From Bugula neritina (taxonomy: Eukaryota > Bryozoa > Gymnolaemata > Cheilostomatida > Bugulidae), in contig OZ037772.1 of NCBI GenBank assembly GCA_964035545.1, forward strand, positions 10,307,318 to 10,371,317: DNA of 64,000 nt, given 5' to 3'. The position numbers and the translations under genes were made by a program. Below the pieces are notes generated by a model. That model did no database searches. It was not told the origin of the DNA and worked only from the letters and a program-made list of their open reading frames with translations. Shown here one piece after another: positions 1 through 10,926 of this stretch (the stretch's first letter is position 1; the number at the start of each line of letters is the position of its first letter).

Positions 1-1109
1 TAGTGTTTTAAATGTATATTCAACCATAACTGACACTCCATTCTTGCTCGCAAACCTAACTATAAGAGTTATGTTCTAGCAGTGCATGGAAACACAAACT
101 ATAACCCACACCTCTAGTAGCTATAGCAAAACTGCAACAGTGGTGCTAGCTTTTTAGTAGTGATTGATAATCTTCACAAGTCAAATTCACAAGATATTAA
201 CTGTGAAACTTTTGGACGTAAAGATTAACAATACCATGCAGTTGCTTCAACTAGAAATGTAAAACTTACCAGCACTTAGCAATCACTTAGTGACTTTAGT
301 TAGTTGATTCAAATTTGAGTTGAGTGAGTATAGATGACTGTTCAATTTGAAGGTAAATGTTCCCTACAAGTTTCCTCTACGAACTCGAAAGTGGAACTGA
401 TGGTTCAAGTGGAAACTGCTCTTCAGTGAAACCTTGAAATAGTTAATGAGGGAATTTTATTTCTCCCTTACTTAGCCTTATCTGCTTTAAAGCCCTGCGT
501 AATGTTTACCAAGTGTGATAAAGGATCACCTGGTATTTATGATAGCTGCAAAATACACTTAAGTTGGTGATAACTTGCCATGCAAAGGGTTAGTGTGTTG
601 AGATTGTTTTTAAAGCTGAGTAAACATACCCGGGTTCAGTTGTTGTTTGTCAGCATTAATGAAGCCATTATATGCCTACTTCATTGTAACAAAAAGCTTG
701 TTCAAAATATAATGTTTGTAAAATTATATAAAGCATAATTATATAACAGGGGTTACTCATTCCATTTCTTGGCATTTTTCATCTTGGTGATATAAAGCTA
801 TATACTGTAAGCAAAGTATTTGCATTTGAAACAACAACCAAGAATGCCAGACTGTTGAATTTGTAACACAATTTGTTGTAATGATATTCTCAAATATCAT
901 CAGTTAGCAACTTCTCAAGGAATTGATTCAACAAGATGCTTGATGTTTGGTTACCATGGTGATTGTTTACTTTATTGTATTAACTATTTGCTTTCACACA
1001 CGAAGCTTAAAAACAACATACAGAAATATTTAGAAATGCATAATTAATGCCAGAACTAAATCCTAAAAGGCACAAGTGTGAATTTGGAAAGTAATGGTAA
1101 CCAGGCACA

Positions 1110-1510
1110 GTGGCCATTATAGGGGTACAAAAAGTCAGTGTAACCTCAAGAGAAATTGTTGATTTAGAGTTGTGTTTTTATCTTCAGTAAATAAAATTTC
1201 ATAATTTTTCAGCCATTGTTTTTAGCACTTGGTGAACTTACATTTTAAGTAAGTGAGTTCATATTTGTTTTAACGACTTGTTGTAACTTTTCAAGATGTC
1301 ATCCAAGCATTTCGCTTTTTAAACTCAAAGGTAACAAGCCTAGTTTATTTAACAGATATTATCGTCATCACTTGTATCTGCCCTAATTAACTAGTATAAT
1401 AGCCAATTGAAAAGCAATTTTCATTCAGCTACCGTATACATTTGTTTTTCAAGTTGGCCATGTGCATGGGGCACAATGGGCCACCTGACCATATTCTACT
1501 CCTATCATTT
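1110..1510. repeat. Old inverted fragment of the G-run-ended element
   Basis: Runs from AGGGGTACAAAAAG to GGGGCACAATGGGCCACCTG, collinear with the reverse complement of about 40920-41285 but with many substitutions and small indels. It is a shared part of the upstream block; see also 14755-15135 and 38638-39025. Confidence 0.6.
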
Positions 1511-2004
1511 TTATCATTTGGCTTGCCAAAAATTTTAATTCGAGGGAATTTTATTTCTCCCTTACTTAGCCTTATCTGCTTTAAAGCCCTGCGTAATGTT
1601 TACCAAGTGTGATAAGAGTCATATGGCATTTATGACTGTTATAAAATGCATGCAACTTGGTGATAAACTTGTGAATTGCGAAGGTCACATACTTTGTGCT
1701 GCATCCCTCACTCCCCAAACGTGAAGCTAAAGGTCTCATGTATTCATATCTTCAAATAAGTATGTATATTTCAACAGTTTATATCATATTGTTTTGAGTA
1801 GAGAATAATTTAATGTTTTTAATACATAAGCAATAATCAGGCTGCACGTCAAATATTGCTGCAGCTCTGTCAAACAATGATTATAGAAAATGCAAATAAC
1901 TACTGGTATAAATATGTGATTGAATATAGGGCTGGGGGGAACCTGAGTTCACTTGACATAAACAATTAATTTATGTGAAATGAAGGTAATCTGATAATAA
2001 TTTT

Positions 2005-2075
2005 CCGAAACTGGGATTCGAATCTGAAACTTGCGGCCTGCAAGTAAGTGTGCTAACTATTACACCACGGAGACC
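2005..2075 (-). repeat. tRNA-like relic
   Basis: On the minus strand an A-box-like TGGTGTAATAG and B-box-like GATTCGAATCC are about 40 nt apart. The anticodon arm is not canonical. A counterpart lies at 15645-15713 in the T1 upstream block, so it is part of the duplicated block and likely a SINE head or tRNA pseudogene. Confidence 0.55.
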
Positions 2076-2718
2076 ATTAGACTACTGTTAACTGACATCA
2101 ATATATATAAAAATTATGTGTAATTAAACTATGTTAACTTAACGACATTATGTATAATTACTAAAACATGCAGTAAAATAAATCTTTCAGATTAAAATGC
2201 TTCGTAATACAATGATGTTATGTAAATTAGAGTGTCCTAAGTCTACTTATAATATAACCATATTTTATAGGAAGAAGGCAACTCCTTTAGTATGCTCCAG
2301 ATATGGAATGTCTTACAAATAGTATAACATTGTATATTATTTAGTATATTAGTATGACACATTAGTATACCATATTATGTATAATGTCAACAGCTGCTTT
2401 ATAATTTGACTATCAGTAGATATATAAACAAGTGGAGATAACTGGTAATATGTACACTCCTGATTTACTACCATTGATTATACATACAAATCAGTAAAAC
2501 ATAATACAATTTACAATGTAAGAAAATGATACAATAAGCTACAGGTCACAAATATAACACAGTACAATAAAATACAATGCAATATAACATAATATATAAC
2601 ATAACGCAATACAATATAACACCACATGCAAAGCAATACTATACAAATACATAAAAGGGGAAACATTGCAACAAAAATTACTGACCCTTCTTAGAGTATC
2701 CAGTCTATTAGTTCACTT

Positions 2719-2845
2719 TCACTTCAGTTGATGAAATTTAACTTGTCCCTTATATACAAGAGCTTACTGGAACTACTAGAGTAGAGCCAATCTAGATGAG
2801 GTATGTTGTTTTTTTCAGGAAATGTCCCAATTATAGTAACTTTCT
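2719..2845 (-). pseudogene. Orphan last exon of a TRIM-like unit (relic 1)
   Basis: The minus strand reads like the last propeller blade of T1-T4: GSTLVVPVSSC and then, one frame over, FHQLK and a TGA. The change lies in CTCTTGTATATAAGGGAC, where the functional copies read CTCTTCTAATGGAGA; the result is an in-frame TAA. The segment corresponding to DLHVTGS is also shortened. No propeller exon lies beside it; to its right comes about 2.3 kb of spacer and then the last exon of T1. It is probably the stump of a unit left by unequal crossing-over. Confidence 0.75.
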
Positions 2846-2859
2846 CATAATTATGAACA

Positions 2860-5180
2860 CATTTATTGTAGAAATCAAGGAAATAAAAATTGTAAGTATG
2901 AGCAACTCTAAACCCTCAGCTGAAAGCTACAAAGCCAAATCTTAATAATTGAACTTTAAAAACAACTCATTACCTATAATTGCAGGAAACTGGAATATTC
3001 AATTATGGCGGAGTTATTAATTGACTCACTTTTTGTGTGTCCAATCGAAATAGTGGATCTCTTTTATAGGTGTATTATTAGCATTCATAGATATTATTTG
3101 CTAACTATTGAATGATGTTGATTTTTTCCCACCAATACAAGATAATATGACTTGATAGGTAAGCTCCCCCAAAGATCTTTATTATTTCTACTTTGGTATA
3201 GTATTACTAACATGTGACCATGCAGCTCCATAAAGTGTTGCTTCTATATGTTGAGTGAAAGTACATAAATATTGTAGATGATGTAACATACAGTGTTGAC
3301 TATTAAAGACAAAACATGGTTCCTAATAAATTTCTGTAACTACTCAGACTAGAGATGTTCCTATCCCACATCTTAAACAGCTCTGCCTACAATAATATAA
3401 AAAAGTAACTCTTCACAGGATACAACTTCAATTGCTAATAGCTATAATATGCTTTGTACAATGTTTACTAGTAGAGATGGAATTGGTTATTTAAGAGGTA
3501 CACAAAAAGTTATATTGAATCCTTAAATTTCATATCATATGATCTGCAGAGCTTGATATATAGCATGTCAGTTTGATTGTTGTTGCTGCATGGAATTTAG
3601 TTTGATTTTGTAAAAATGTTTTTAAAGAGTTTTGGTGAACGGAATGTGATGGTTGACAGAAACTTTATCTGGAACTTAGTATTTTGTGTGCAGCCGACAC
3701 TGTTTTGGCTTTATCTCTGATTTTATTATATAACATTTGAATTATAAGTACGGATAAATTACTAAAAAAGAATGTCTCTGTATGCCAATACTTAGTAGAT
3801 AAAAGTCGTTTTGCTTTTTCACCAAATGAAAGGTAGTTCAAGTTTGTAGAAATATCAGCTGCCATATCTTTTGTAGCGAGAGCTTTTTAGTGAATGCTTT
3901 AATTCCAGCTTATAATATCACTTAATAGTACACTGCATAATAAGATGGAAAAAGTAAGGCGAGTTAAGCTGCACTCAAATTATTAGTGGCTATAATCTCT
4001 ATAAGGAAAAAGCTTTTCACTTGCATTAAGATCCTTTGCACATCAGTTGAGAAAGAAGAACTTTTGCAGAGTAATAAAACAGTTTATACTAAATGAAAAT
4101 AGATGTGTGATAATTTCTAAAAGGTGATGGCAAAAAAGTTACAGAGTATTCAAAGTAAAACTAGATACAAGTTTGGATTTCTCTTTATTAGATGAAGAAT
4201 CAATTGCCAAATAAAAAGCAACATTATCTTTATCAAAGAAACTGCTTATTGTAAGGGAATAATGTGCTATTTCTTGCTACTGATTATAATTTCATACCAC
4301 AGCTGAAAACAGTTTCAAATCATACCATATCTGAATGCAACACAGCAATCTGTCCATATTATTAGCAAAATCTGATGCATTAGTAATTTCTAAGACAGCA
4401 AACATAAACACAGTTAATTGGGCTTGATAAAATTGCAAATAACAAAAGTTTAGTCAAGATAGAAAATAATAGGAAATTGAGTGAAAATTTTGCAAATTTA
4501 AAGTACATAATATATCTGTAGCCACCACCAATAAGATTATTATATAAAGTTTACATATTTGTAGAAATATATTGTGTATAATTGATATAACGCACAATAG
4601 CCTGGATTTTCCAGTATATAATGCACCAGTACAAGAACTTGAGTGATAATATTGAATGAAAGACACTACTTGTACTATATTGGCAGATCACGTGGTTATA
4701 GCCTGTCTAGTAGTCCACTGTAAAGTAGGAAGTTAAACATGCAGATGTCTATAGTGAAGGGAACTGACTTAGTTGACTCATTAAAGCAGTGATGTACTGG
4801 GAAGGTAACTCCTTATGTATGACTCAACATGTTGTGTTCTACAAAGCATAACAAAGATGTCTAGTATATACAATATCTGCCATGTTATAATAATATAATG
4901 CTATGAGACATTAGTATATACACTGTATTGTAAACCATTGCTTTATAATTTAACTATTGATTGGTAACTAATCAGGGGAGATAACTGGTAATAATGTGCA
5001 CACTAATAGTTAACCAACAATATTATTATAATACTATAGAGAGTCATGATACTTCTATGCAATAAAATGCAATGCAACACACAATATTATACAACAAGAT
5101 GCAATGTAAAACTATTCAATACAAAGCAGCATTAGCAAGATGAATTAGAAAGGCACTCAGTACCTCTCACAACATTTACT
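2860..5180. repeat. Spacer between relic 1 and T1, shared by three units
   Basis: Collinear with 41590-44020 and, less closely, with about 27850-31060. The last 700 bases (from 4690) are almost the same as 43520-44020. A 66-codon frame at 3665-3865 is not kept in the homologous DNA at 42430-42640, so I call no gene here. Confidence 0.7.
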
Positions 5181-5184
5181 AACC

Positions 5185-5190
5185 TTTATT
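5185..5190 (-). promoter_or_regulatory. Polyadenylation signal AATAAA of T1
   Basis: TTTATT on the plus strand, 28 nt past the TGA of the last exon. T2 and T3 lack a matching hexamer at this position. Confidence 0.6.
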
Positions 5191-6302
5191 AGAGTATCCC
5201 AGTCATTTAGTTCACATTCACTTCAGCTGGTAGAACTTGACTTGTCCATTATAAGAGCATGCTGGAACTACTAGAGTAGAGCCAGTGACGTGGAGATCAG
5301 GTATATAAGTATATTCAACTGTAGATATCCTGGTTAGTAACTTGCCTGTTGAGATAAAAGACATAATGTTCTTTTTTAGGAATTAAAGATAATATAAAGA
5401 GAGTGCAGTTTATTTGTAGCAAATAACTAAATATGAATGAACTCATTTCATCATATTATAACACATATATTTCATACACTATATGTATTCTACACAGTAA
5501 CTAACCTGTATGTAATGATAGTACACGGAGTGTGTTAGGTTCAGCATCATCAGCCACAAGTACAAACTCATCTCTATAGCAGGTTACTCCATAAGGTTTA
5601 GCCACTTCCTTACACTGCCAGATGATGTCACCTGATGAGGTGTCTACTCTGTATACTAGAGATGAGTGAAGCTGAAATATAATGATTGAGTTGCTATCTG
5701 CAGCAGACAGACATACAGCAGTATCAGTAAGTAGAGGACAGGGTAGACTGTTTACTACCTCCCCATTCAGAGAGTAGAATACTAGAGTTTTTTTCAGCCT
5801 GTCAGGAATAGCTATCTGGTTGTTTATGATGGCAAGCTGATTTAGCCACTTTGATTTATTATCTGTATGAGTCCAGCTGGTGATGAATCTCCCTTTAAGG
5901 TCATGAACTCTTACAGTTGAATCAAAAGACAGAGTATATATCCTATCATTATGTACTGAGATACTCGTCACATTGCTACCTTTAATAGAGATGAATGATT
6001 TAGTTACTTTGTTGTTCTCATCTATCCTGTCTACACCTCCATTACACCCAGCATATGTGACACCTTTATAGGTGTGAACAGAAAAGCAGCCCAGAGAAAC
6101 TGTAACAACTTTTATCAGTTTTACAGACTTGGGTAGTGGAGGTGAGACAACCAGTCCTTGTTCAGGAGTTATCCTTGCTCTCTTTTCATTGGTCAACTCA
6201 ATCTCTGTATCTCTTTTCTCTTCTGTAATAAAATATTAACACACATGACAGGGTAATATAATATAAAACAGCTGATACATCAGAAAAACTAGCAGATATA
6301 TA

Positions 6303-8841
6303 CACAGTTAGTTTAAGGTCATTACTTTCCAGATTCATGCACTGCTTTATGTTATATATAAACGGTTTCCAGGGGATAGCTCGAACAGTTTTTGTCTCAC
6401 ATTAACAAATTTTACATGAAAAGATAGCTCTTGCATTCCTCTTTCATATACTTTTTTAATTTTTCAATAAAAAATTTTCTGAGAAAGTTGTTGCATAATA
6501 AGTAAAATTTTACACCCTCCATGTTCCACTGCTGTAGCACAGGGGATTCATTTTATAAAGTCTAAAAGTTAAACTTGACATTCCTTGATATGTTTTCTCT
6601 AATATACTTTCTTTGTTTTTTGAAATTCTGTTTATGCTCTTCACAATTTGTTAAAAACATACACCATTTTGCAAGTTTCACTGCAATTTTCTAAATTCTT
6701 CATATGGTGGTTCTAGCTACGCTCCTGTGACTAATTATAACATTCCTAGTACGTTTGCCGCTCTGCGCTATCACAATAACATATAGTACCCTCTCGCACA
6801 AATTGGCAATCTATTGGATTTCTGCCAATATAATGTTCCCTGTTTTACATTAGCACTTAGCTGAATCATCTCACTATGTTACAATAATATATTGAAAATG
6901 CCTCAGCACAACATAATTCTTTGTTTGTTTGGCAGAGTTAATTTCAGCTAAATCACTTCACTTTGCAGTCTTGTCAGTAAAGGTCTGTCTATAGCGCAGC
7001 AGGTGTATACTTTCAGTTTCTCTAATTCACATATGATTATTTTAAGTACATTGTATTCTATAAGATCAATTTAAGGTTTAGTCTAGTGTTCAGTATCTAA
7101 TTATTATGCATGTATGTTGTCTTACTGTTGAAAAAAAGTTAAAAAAAAACTTTACAATTATAGCCATATTTATTATACATGCGTGGGATTTGCATAAGTT
7201 GACAAAAAAAATTGCAACATAACAGGGTTGAACCATGACCAACCAACACGTCGCTGACGCCTCTAACCTCTGGACCACGCAGTCATCGTTAATGGAACGC
7301 GCACTATTTGAGTCACTATCATTACATAAATATTTCGCGCGCAAATGGGTTATAATTATTAGGCTGTCAATTCATGTTGATAGCAGTCAAAGCAAATGGT
7401 TTTGAACAAATAACCCAAAAGTTTAAAAATAAGTAGCTTGCGTATTACTAGCTACAAAAACAGGTCTGAAATAGACTGGTAAAGCAAGCTCTTATTGTAG
7501 AGTTTGCAGATGTGCTCTAAAATAAAACTTAAACTGTATGCTATTACATAAGTATTTGTATGCGAGAGATAAATGGACATTACTGAGTTTCTGGAAAACA
7601 ACATACTTGAAGTTAACTTTGACAATGGTGTGTTATTTTCATCATAGCTAGCCTATAGCATAAATCTCTAATCATATGAATCTTTATGAAGCCCACAGCT
7701 CATGTAAGGGTGGCAATGTAATTTGAAATGAACAATTATGTTGCTGCATTGTGTCTAAGGTATATTAGAGAGCAGAATTTCGTTTTACTAGCCTACCCCA
7801 ACGGCATTCTACAATGCAGCTTATATGCTGGCAGTTGTAATAAGTACTGCCAATAGCAAGGTTACTATCACTGCTAGCTCTGTGCAGCATGTAACCTCTT
7901 GAATAATTGCGCCAATTTTAAACTCTTGGAAGTTGGCCAAGTTATCATATCGCAGCCAGCCACCGGAGACAAAGCATCAGAGCTATTCATATAATATTAT
8001 ACTGATGCACTTGGTAGCAGAGTGGCTAATCTAATATAGTTCATAGTTCAACACCCTTTACTTTGGGAATACAGCCTCTTTTTTTAGGTTTACCTAACAA
8101 AGCATGAAAATATCTAAACTGATATTCTGATAATTTAGAGGTACATTTTGAAAACTAGGTTAATTGCACTTGCTTGCGCAACAACAATAATAAAATAGAT
8201 ATTATGCAGTATAATAAAAACACACATAATACTATATAATATATTATAATGATAATAATATAATATTATAAGTACCATTACTGCATTTTATAAATCACAT
8301 GGTTGCCAAAAAAATGTATCACAAATTTTGTAATTATACATCAAAAAGAGAACTAGCTAGGCAGCAGGTTAGAATAGAGTAAATTTTTAAAACATGAAAT
8401 CATGATTTGACTATTGTTTTATTTAGGCCAACCAACCTAGGAATACAAGATTGGGTTTTAGCTGACAGTTTATAACATTTAGCTTTTGAGCCAGCAGCAC
8501 TGGCACTTGTGAAGTATAGGCAAAGTTAGTGAAGCGAGACTAATAAGCACTCAAATACAAGGCATATTATTGAGACACAATAACAAGTCAGGAGCGTATA
8601 AATTGAATAGAATGTGGAAGGGGGACTATGTTTTTCAACAAGCTATAACTTAAACATGAATTGGCTTTTGAAAAAAATAAAAAAGTATATTGGAGAACAT
8701 AAGTTTCTTTATCTTTTCATATTTTTTTTGTTCCTGTGACATTCAACCTGTTCGAGCTATCAGTGGAACATTGTTCATATAGAACATAAAGCACCTGGCA
8801 AAGAGCCAGAAAATGAAAAGTATGACCTTAAACCAACTGTG
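6303..8841. mobile_element. TA-duplicating DNA transposon, non-autonomous, copy 1 (2.54 kb)
   Basis: The ends are inverted: CACAGTTAGTTTAAGGTCA on the left and, read inward from the right, CACAGTTGGTTTAAGGTCA. Weaker inverted similarity continues for a few hundred bases (both arms contain GATAGCTCGAACAG). TA flanks each side; the matching intron of T2 (17821-17850) has a single TA and no insert. It lies 79 nt upstream of the T1 propeller exon. There is no transposase-sized reading frame. End sequence and TA duplication fit the Tc1/mariner superfamily. Confidence 0.85.
7213..7286 (-). repeat. tRNA-like segment inside transposon copy 1
   Basis: The minus strand has an A-box-like TGGTCCAGAGG and a B-box-like GGTTCAACCC about 40 nt apart, in a tRNA-sized segment. 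It occurs at the corresponding place in the other transposon copy. Either a nested SINE or a captured tRNA-derived sequence. Confidence 0.5.
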
Positions 8842-9488
8842 TAAACATACATGTATATTGTGGTGCATCACTACACAAACAGCAGTGCTATAGCAGCACT
8901 GCAATGACCGTGCACTTTTCATTTAAAAAATTATTATTACAATTTTGCTTTCCATACCAGATTATTTTTATGGGAATCAACTATTAAAAAAATTTAAAAA
9001 ATCAGCAGCTCCCTTCATGTCAACAAAATATTAAAATCAGTTCTAATGATATTCTATTTAGTGATATACTACTATATTAAATTAGGTTATGTTCATCAAA
9101 AACTTGTATTAGTATTCTCCAAGAGTAAGCACAGCTATTGCACAAGTGTGTAAATCTATAGAATAGTTGAGAGAAGTATACAGATTGGGGGAGATGTAGG
9201 CCACTTCCTCCTCAGTGTAAATTAAATACTAAAGATTCCCACTAACATTATTTAATTCAAAACTTGGTGTAATAGTATATTGTAGGGATGTAGTGTGGCA
9301 ATAGTATAAACCCAGTTTTGGAAAATATCATTATATAGTAATGCTTTCATCATGTTAAATTAAACTATTATGTATAATGTATTTTTATAAGACAAATATA
9401 TAAAGTGAAATACTAGTCAAACGCACTAACTCCTAAACTGAGGCTGCTCCTAAAAATATATGTCCTCGCTTAGGGCATATTTCTGAGA

Positions 9489-9695
9489 GCAGCCGTAGTC
9501 TATGAGTTAGATCGATTGCTCAGTAAGCACAAAGTCAAGGATTCGAGCCCGGGCAAAGGCCATTGGTGATGTTAGAAAGAGCATCCAGTCATAATTGCTC
9601 CTGTGCCTCATTTAAATAAGTCTTTAGCCCTCTTTAACAAAAACCTCAGGGGTTTCTCACAGAGATGGTGACTATAGACTTGCAAGAGTTTTTTT
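9489..9695 (+). repeat. tRNA-derived SINE, copy 1
   Basis: The head has a B box (GATTCGAGCCC) and the body GGCCATTGGTGATGTTAG is followed by CATCCAGTCATAATTGCTCC and GGGGTTTCTCACAGAGATGG. The A box is decayed (TAGTCTATGAG). In the T1 intron to the right of transposon copy 1. Confidence 0.72.
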
Positions 9696-10329
9696 ATATT
9701 GAGTGAAATACCAAACGAGGAAAATGAAAATGAAAATGTAACAATTAGCAACATATAGCTTACATACATAATATACCCGAAATCTAAAGGTCAAAATATA
9801 CTTCCGTGATGATGTTATAATTTAAATACGACAAGACATAACAAAATGTCATAAAATGACCATTTATTATAGTTCTATTCAATATGTTGTTTTAAATAAT
9901 TTTGCATGGATAACATATAAAACCAACCTTTGATTTTAACTGATGTTACAAAATCAAAATCCATTAACTTAGGAATCTCTTCTGTCAACAGTCTATCAAT
10001 CTCCTTCTTCATATCACGATATGACTTGATGATGTCAACCTAACAATTATACATATACATACAATGTGACACTGTGTATAGCAGGTGCTTGGGAGTTGTC
10101 TGCTTATATTATCGAGCATGTCAGGGTTGAGTATGGACAATGTGATCAACAACAATGCTGTATTTGACACCAACAAAATAATCTAAAAAGCAGGGCAATG
10201 CAAAATATTGAAGGATAGAGATTGCAATGCAGTATAAGGGAAACAGACTTCTACAAACTAATGGGTAAAGTTTACACTAATAAACTGCGCCCTAAGAAAG
10301 CACAGATTTCAAATTTGACAGTGTGCTAT

Positions 10330-10620
10330 ATGGTATTAAATACAGCATCCTAATATAGTATTATAAAATATTATCCTATAGTATATTGTGAAGTGTCCTA
10401 TACGATTATACACTATACTGTATCATATGGTATTAACTATTATACTGCAGCATCCTACAGTAGTTTACAGTATTCTATGGTATTATACAGTAACGTATAG
10501 TATTATATAATGTCCTATAGTACTATATACGGTATCCTATGATATTATAAGTATTAATTAGGGTATTATTGTATTATACAGTATCCTATATATTATAATA
10601 CAGTGTCATATAGCGTTATA
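10330..10620. repeat. Degenerate TATACAGTATCCTATAGTAT minisatellite in T1 intron
   Basis: About fifteen imperfect units of near 20 bp, each a variant of TATACAGTATCCTATGGTAT, directly left of the hAT-like MITE. The same array lies at 19040-19310 and 46340-46570. Confidence 0.75.
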
Positions 10621-10623
10621 GTA

Positions 10624-10926
10624 CCGGGTGTCAAACCTTTTCAGACCGAGGGCAAATGAAGTGAAATATTCTATAATGAGAACGACCAGTCTGTTAAACT
10701 TAGCTTGAACTGTGAACACAGTGACAGTATTTTTTTAATTGCTTCATTCAAAATTCTTATAAATCATTACACAATGAAGTCCTATTAACTAATACAGGCT
10801 GTATATGTTTTAGCAATGTATACAAAAAGATATTTAATTAAGGGTGTTTTTCCACTTTAATTAGTATATCTGAGCAAAAAAATTTGCTTTATGTCTTTTA
10901 GGGTGGCATAAATGTTGGACAGCCCT
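10624..10926. mobile_element. hAT-like MITE in T1 intron
   Basis: The ends resemble hAT inverted repeats: GGGTGTCAAACCTTTT on the left and, inverted, GGGCTGTCCAACATTTAT on the right. Homologous sequence lies at the same intron position in T2 and T4. The edges are mutated, so the target duplication is not clear here. Confidence 0.6.

Larger units (their letters stand above)
1..2100. repeat. Upstream block of a TRIM unit (copy for a unit left of the window)
   Basis: Near-identical to 13547-15740 and to 37527-39080, which lie directly 5' of the RING exons of T1 and T3. It is therefore probably the 5' flank of another minus-strand unit whose RING exon lies just beyond position 1. It carries two direct copies of a segment of about 75-130 bp (448-575 and 1542-1670, starting GAGGGAATTTTATTTCTCCC). 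No gene is seen in it. Confidence 0.75.

Noticed and set aside
3665-3865. 66-codon minus-strand frame starting MAADISTNLNYLSF
   Set aside because: The start is similar in the paralogous spacer at 42430-42640 but the frame shifts soon after; no splice context or domain.
10330-10620. CRISPR-like regular repeat array
   Set aside because: Repeat units are contiguous and degenerate, without unique spacers, in an intron of an animal gene.
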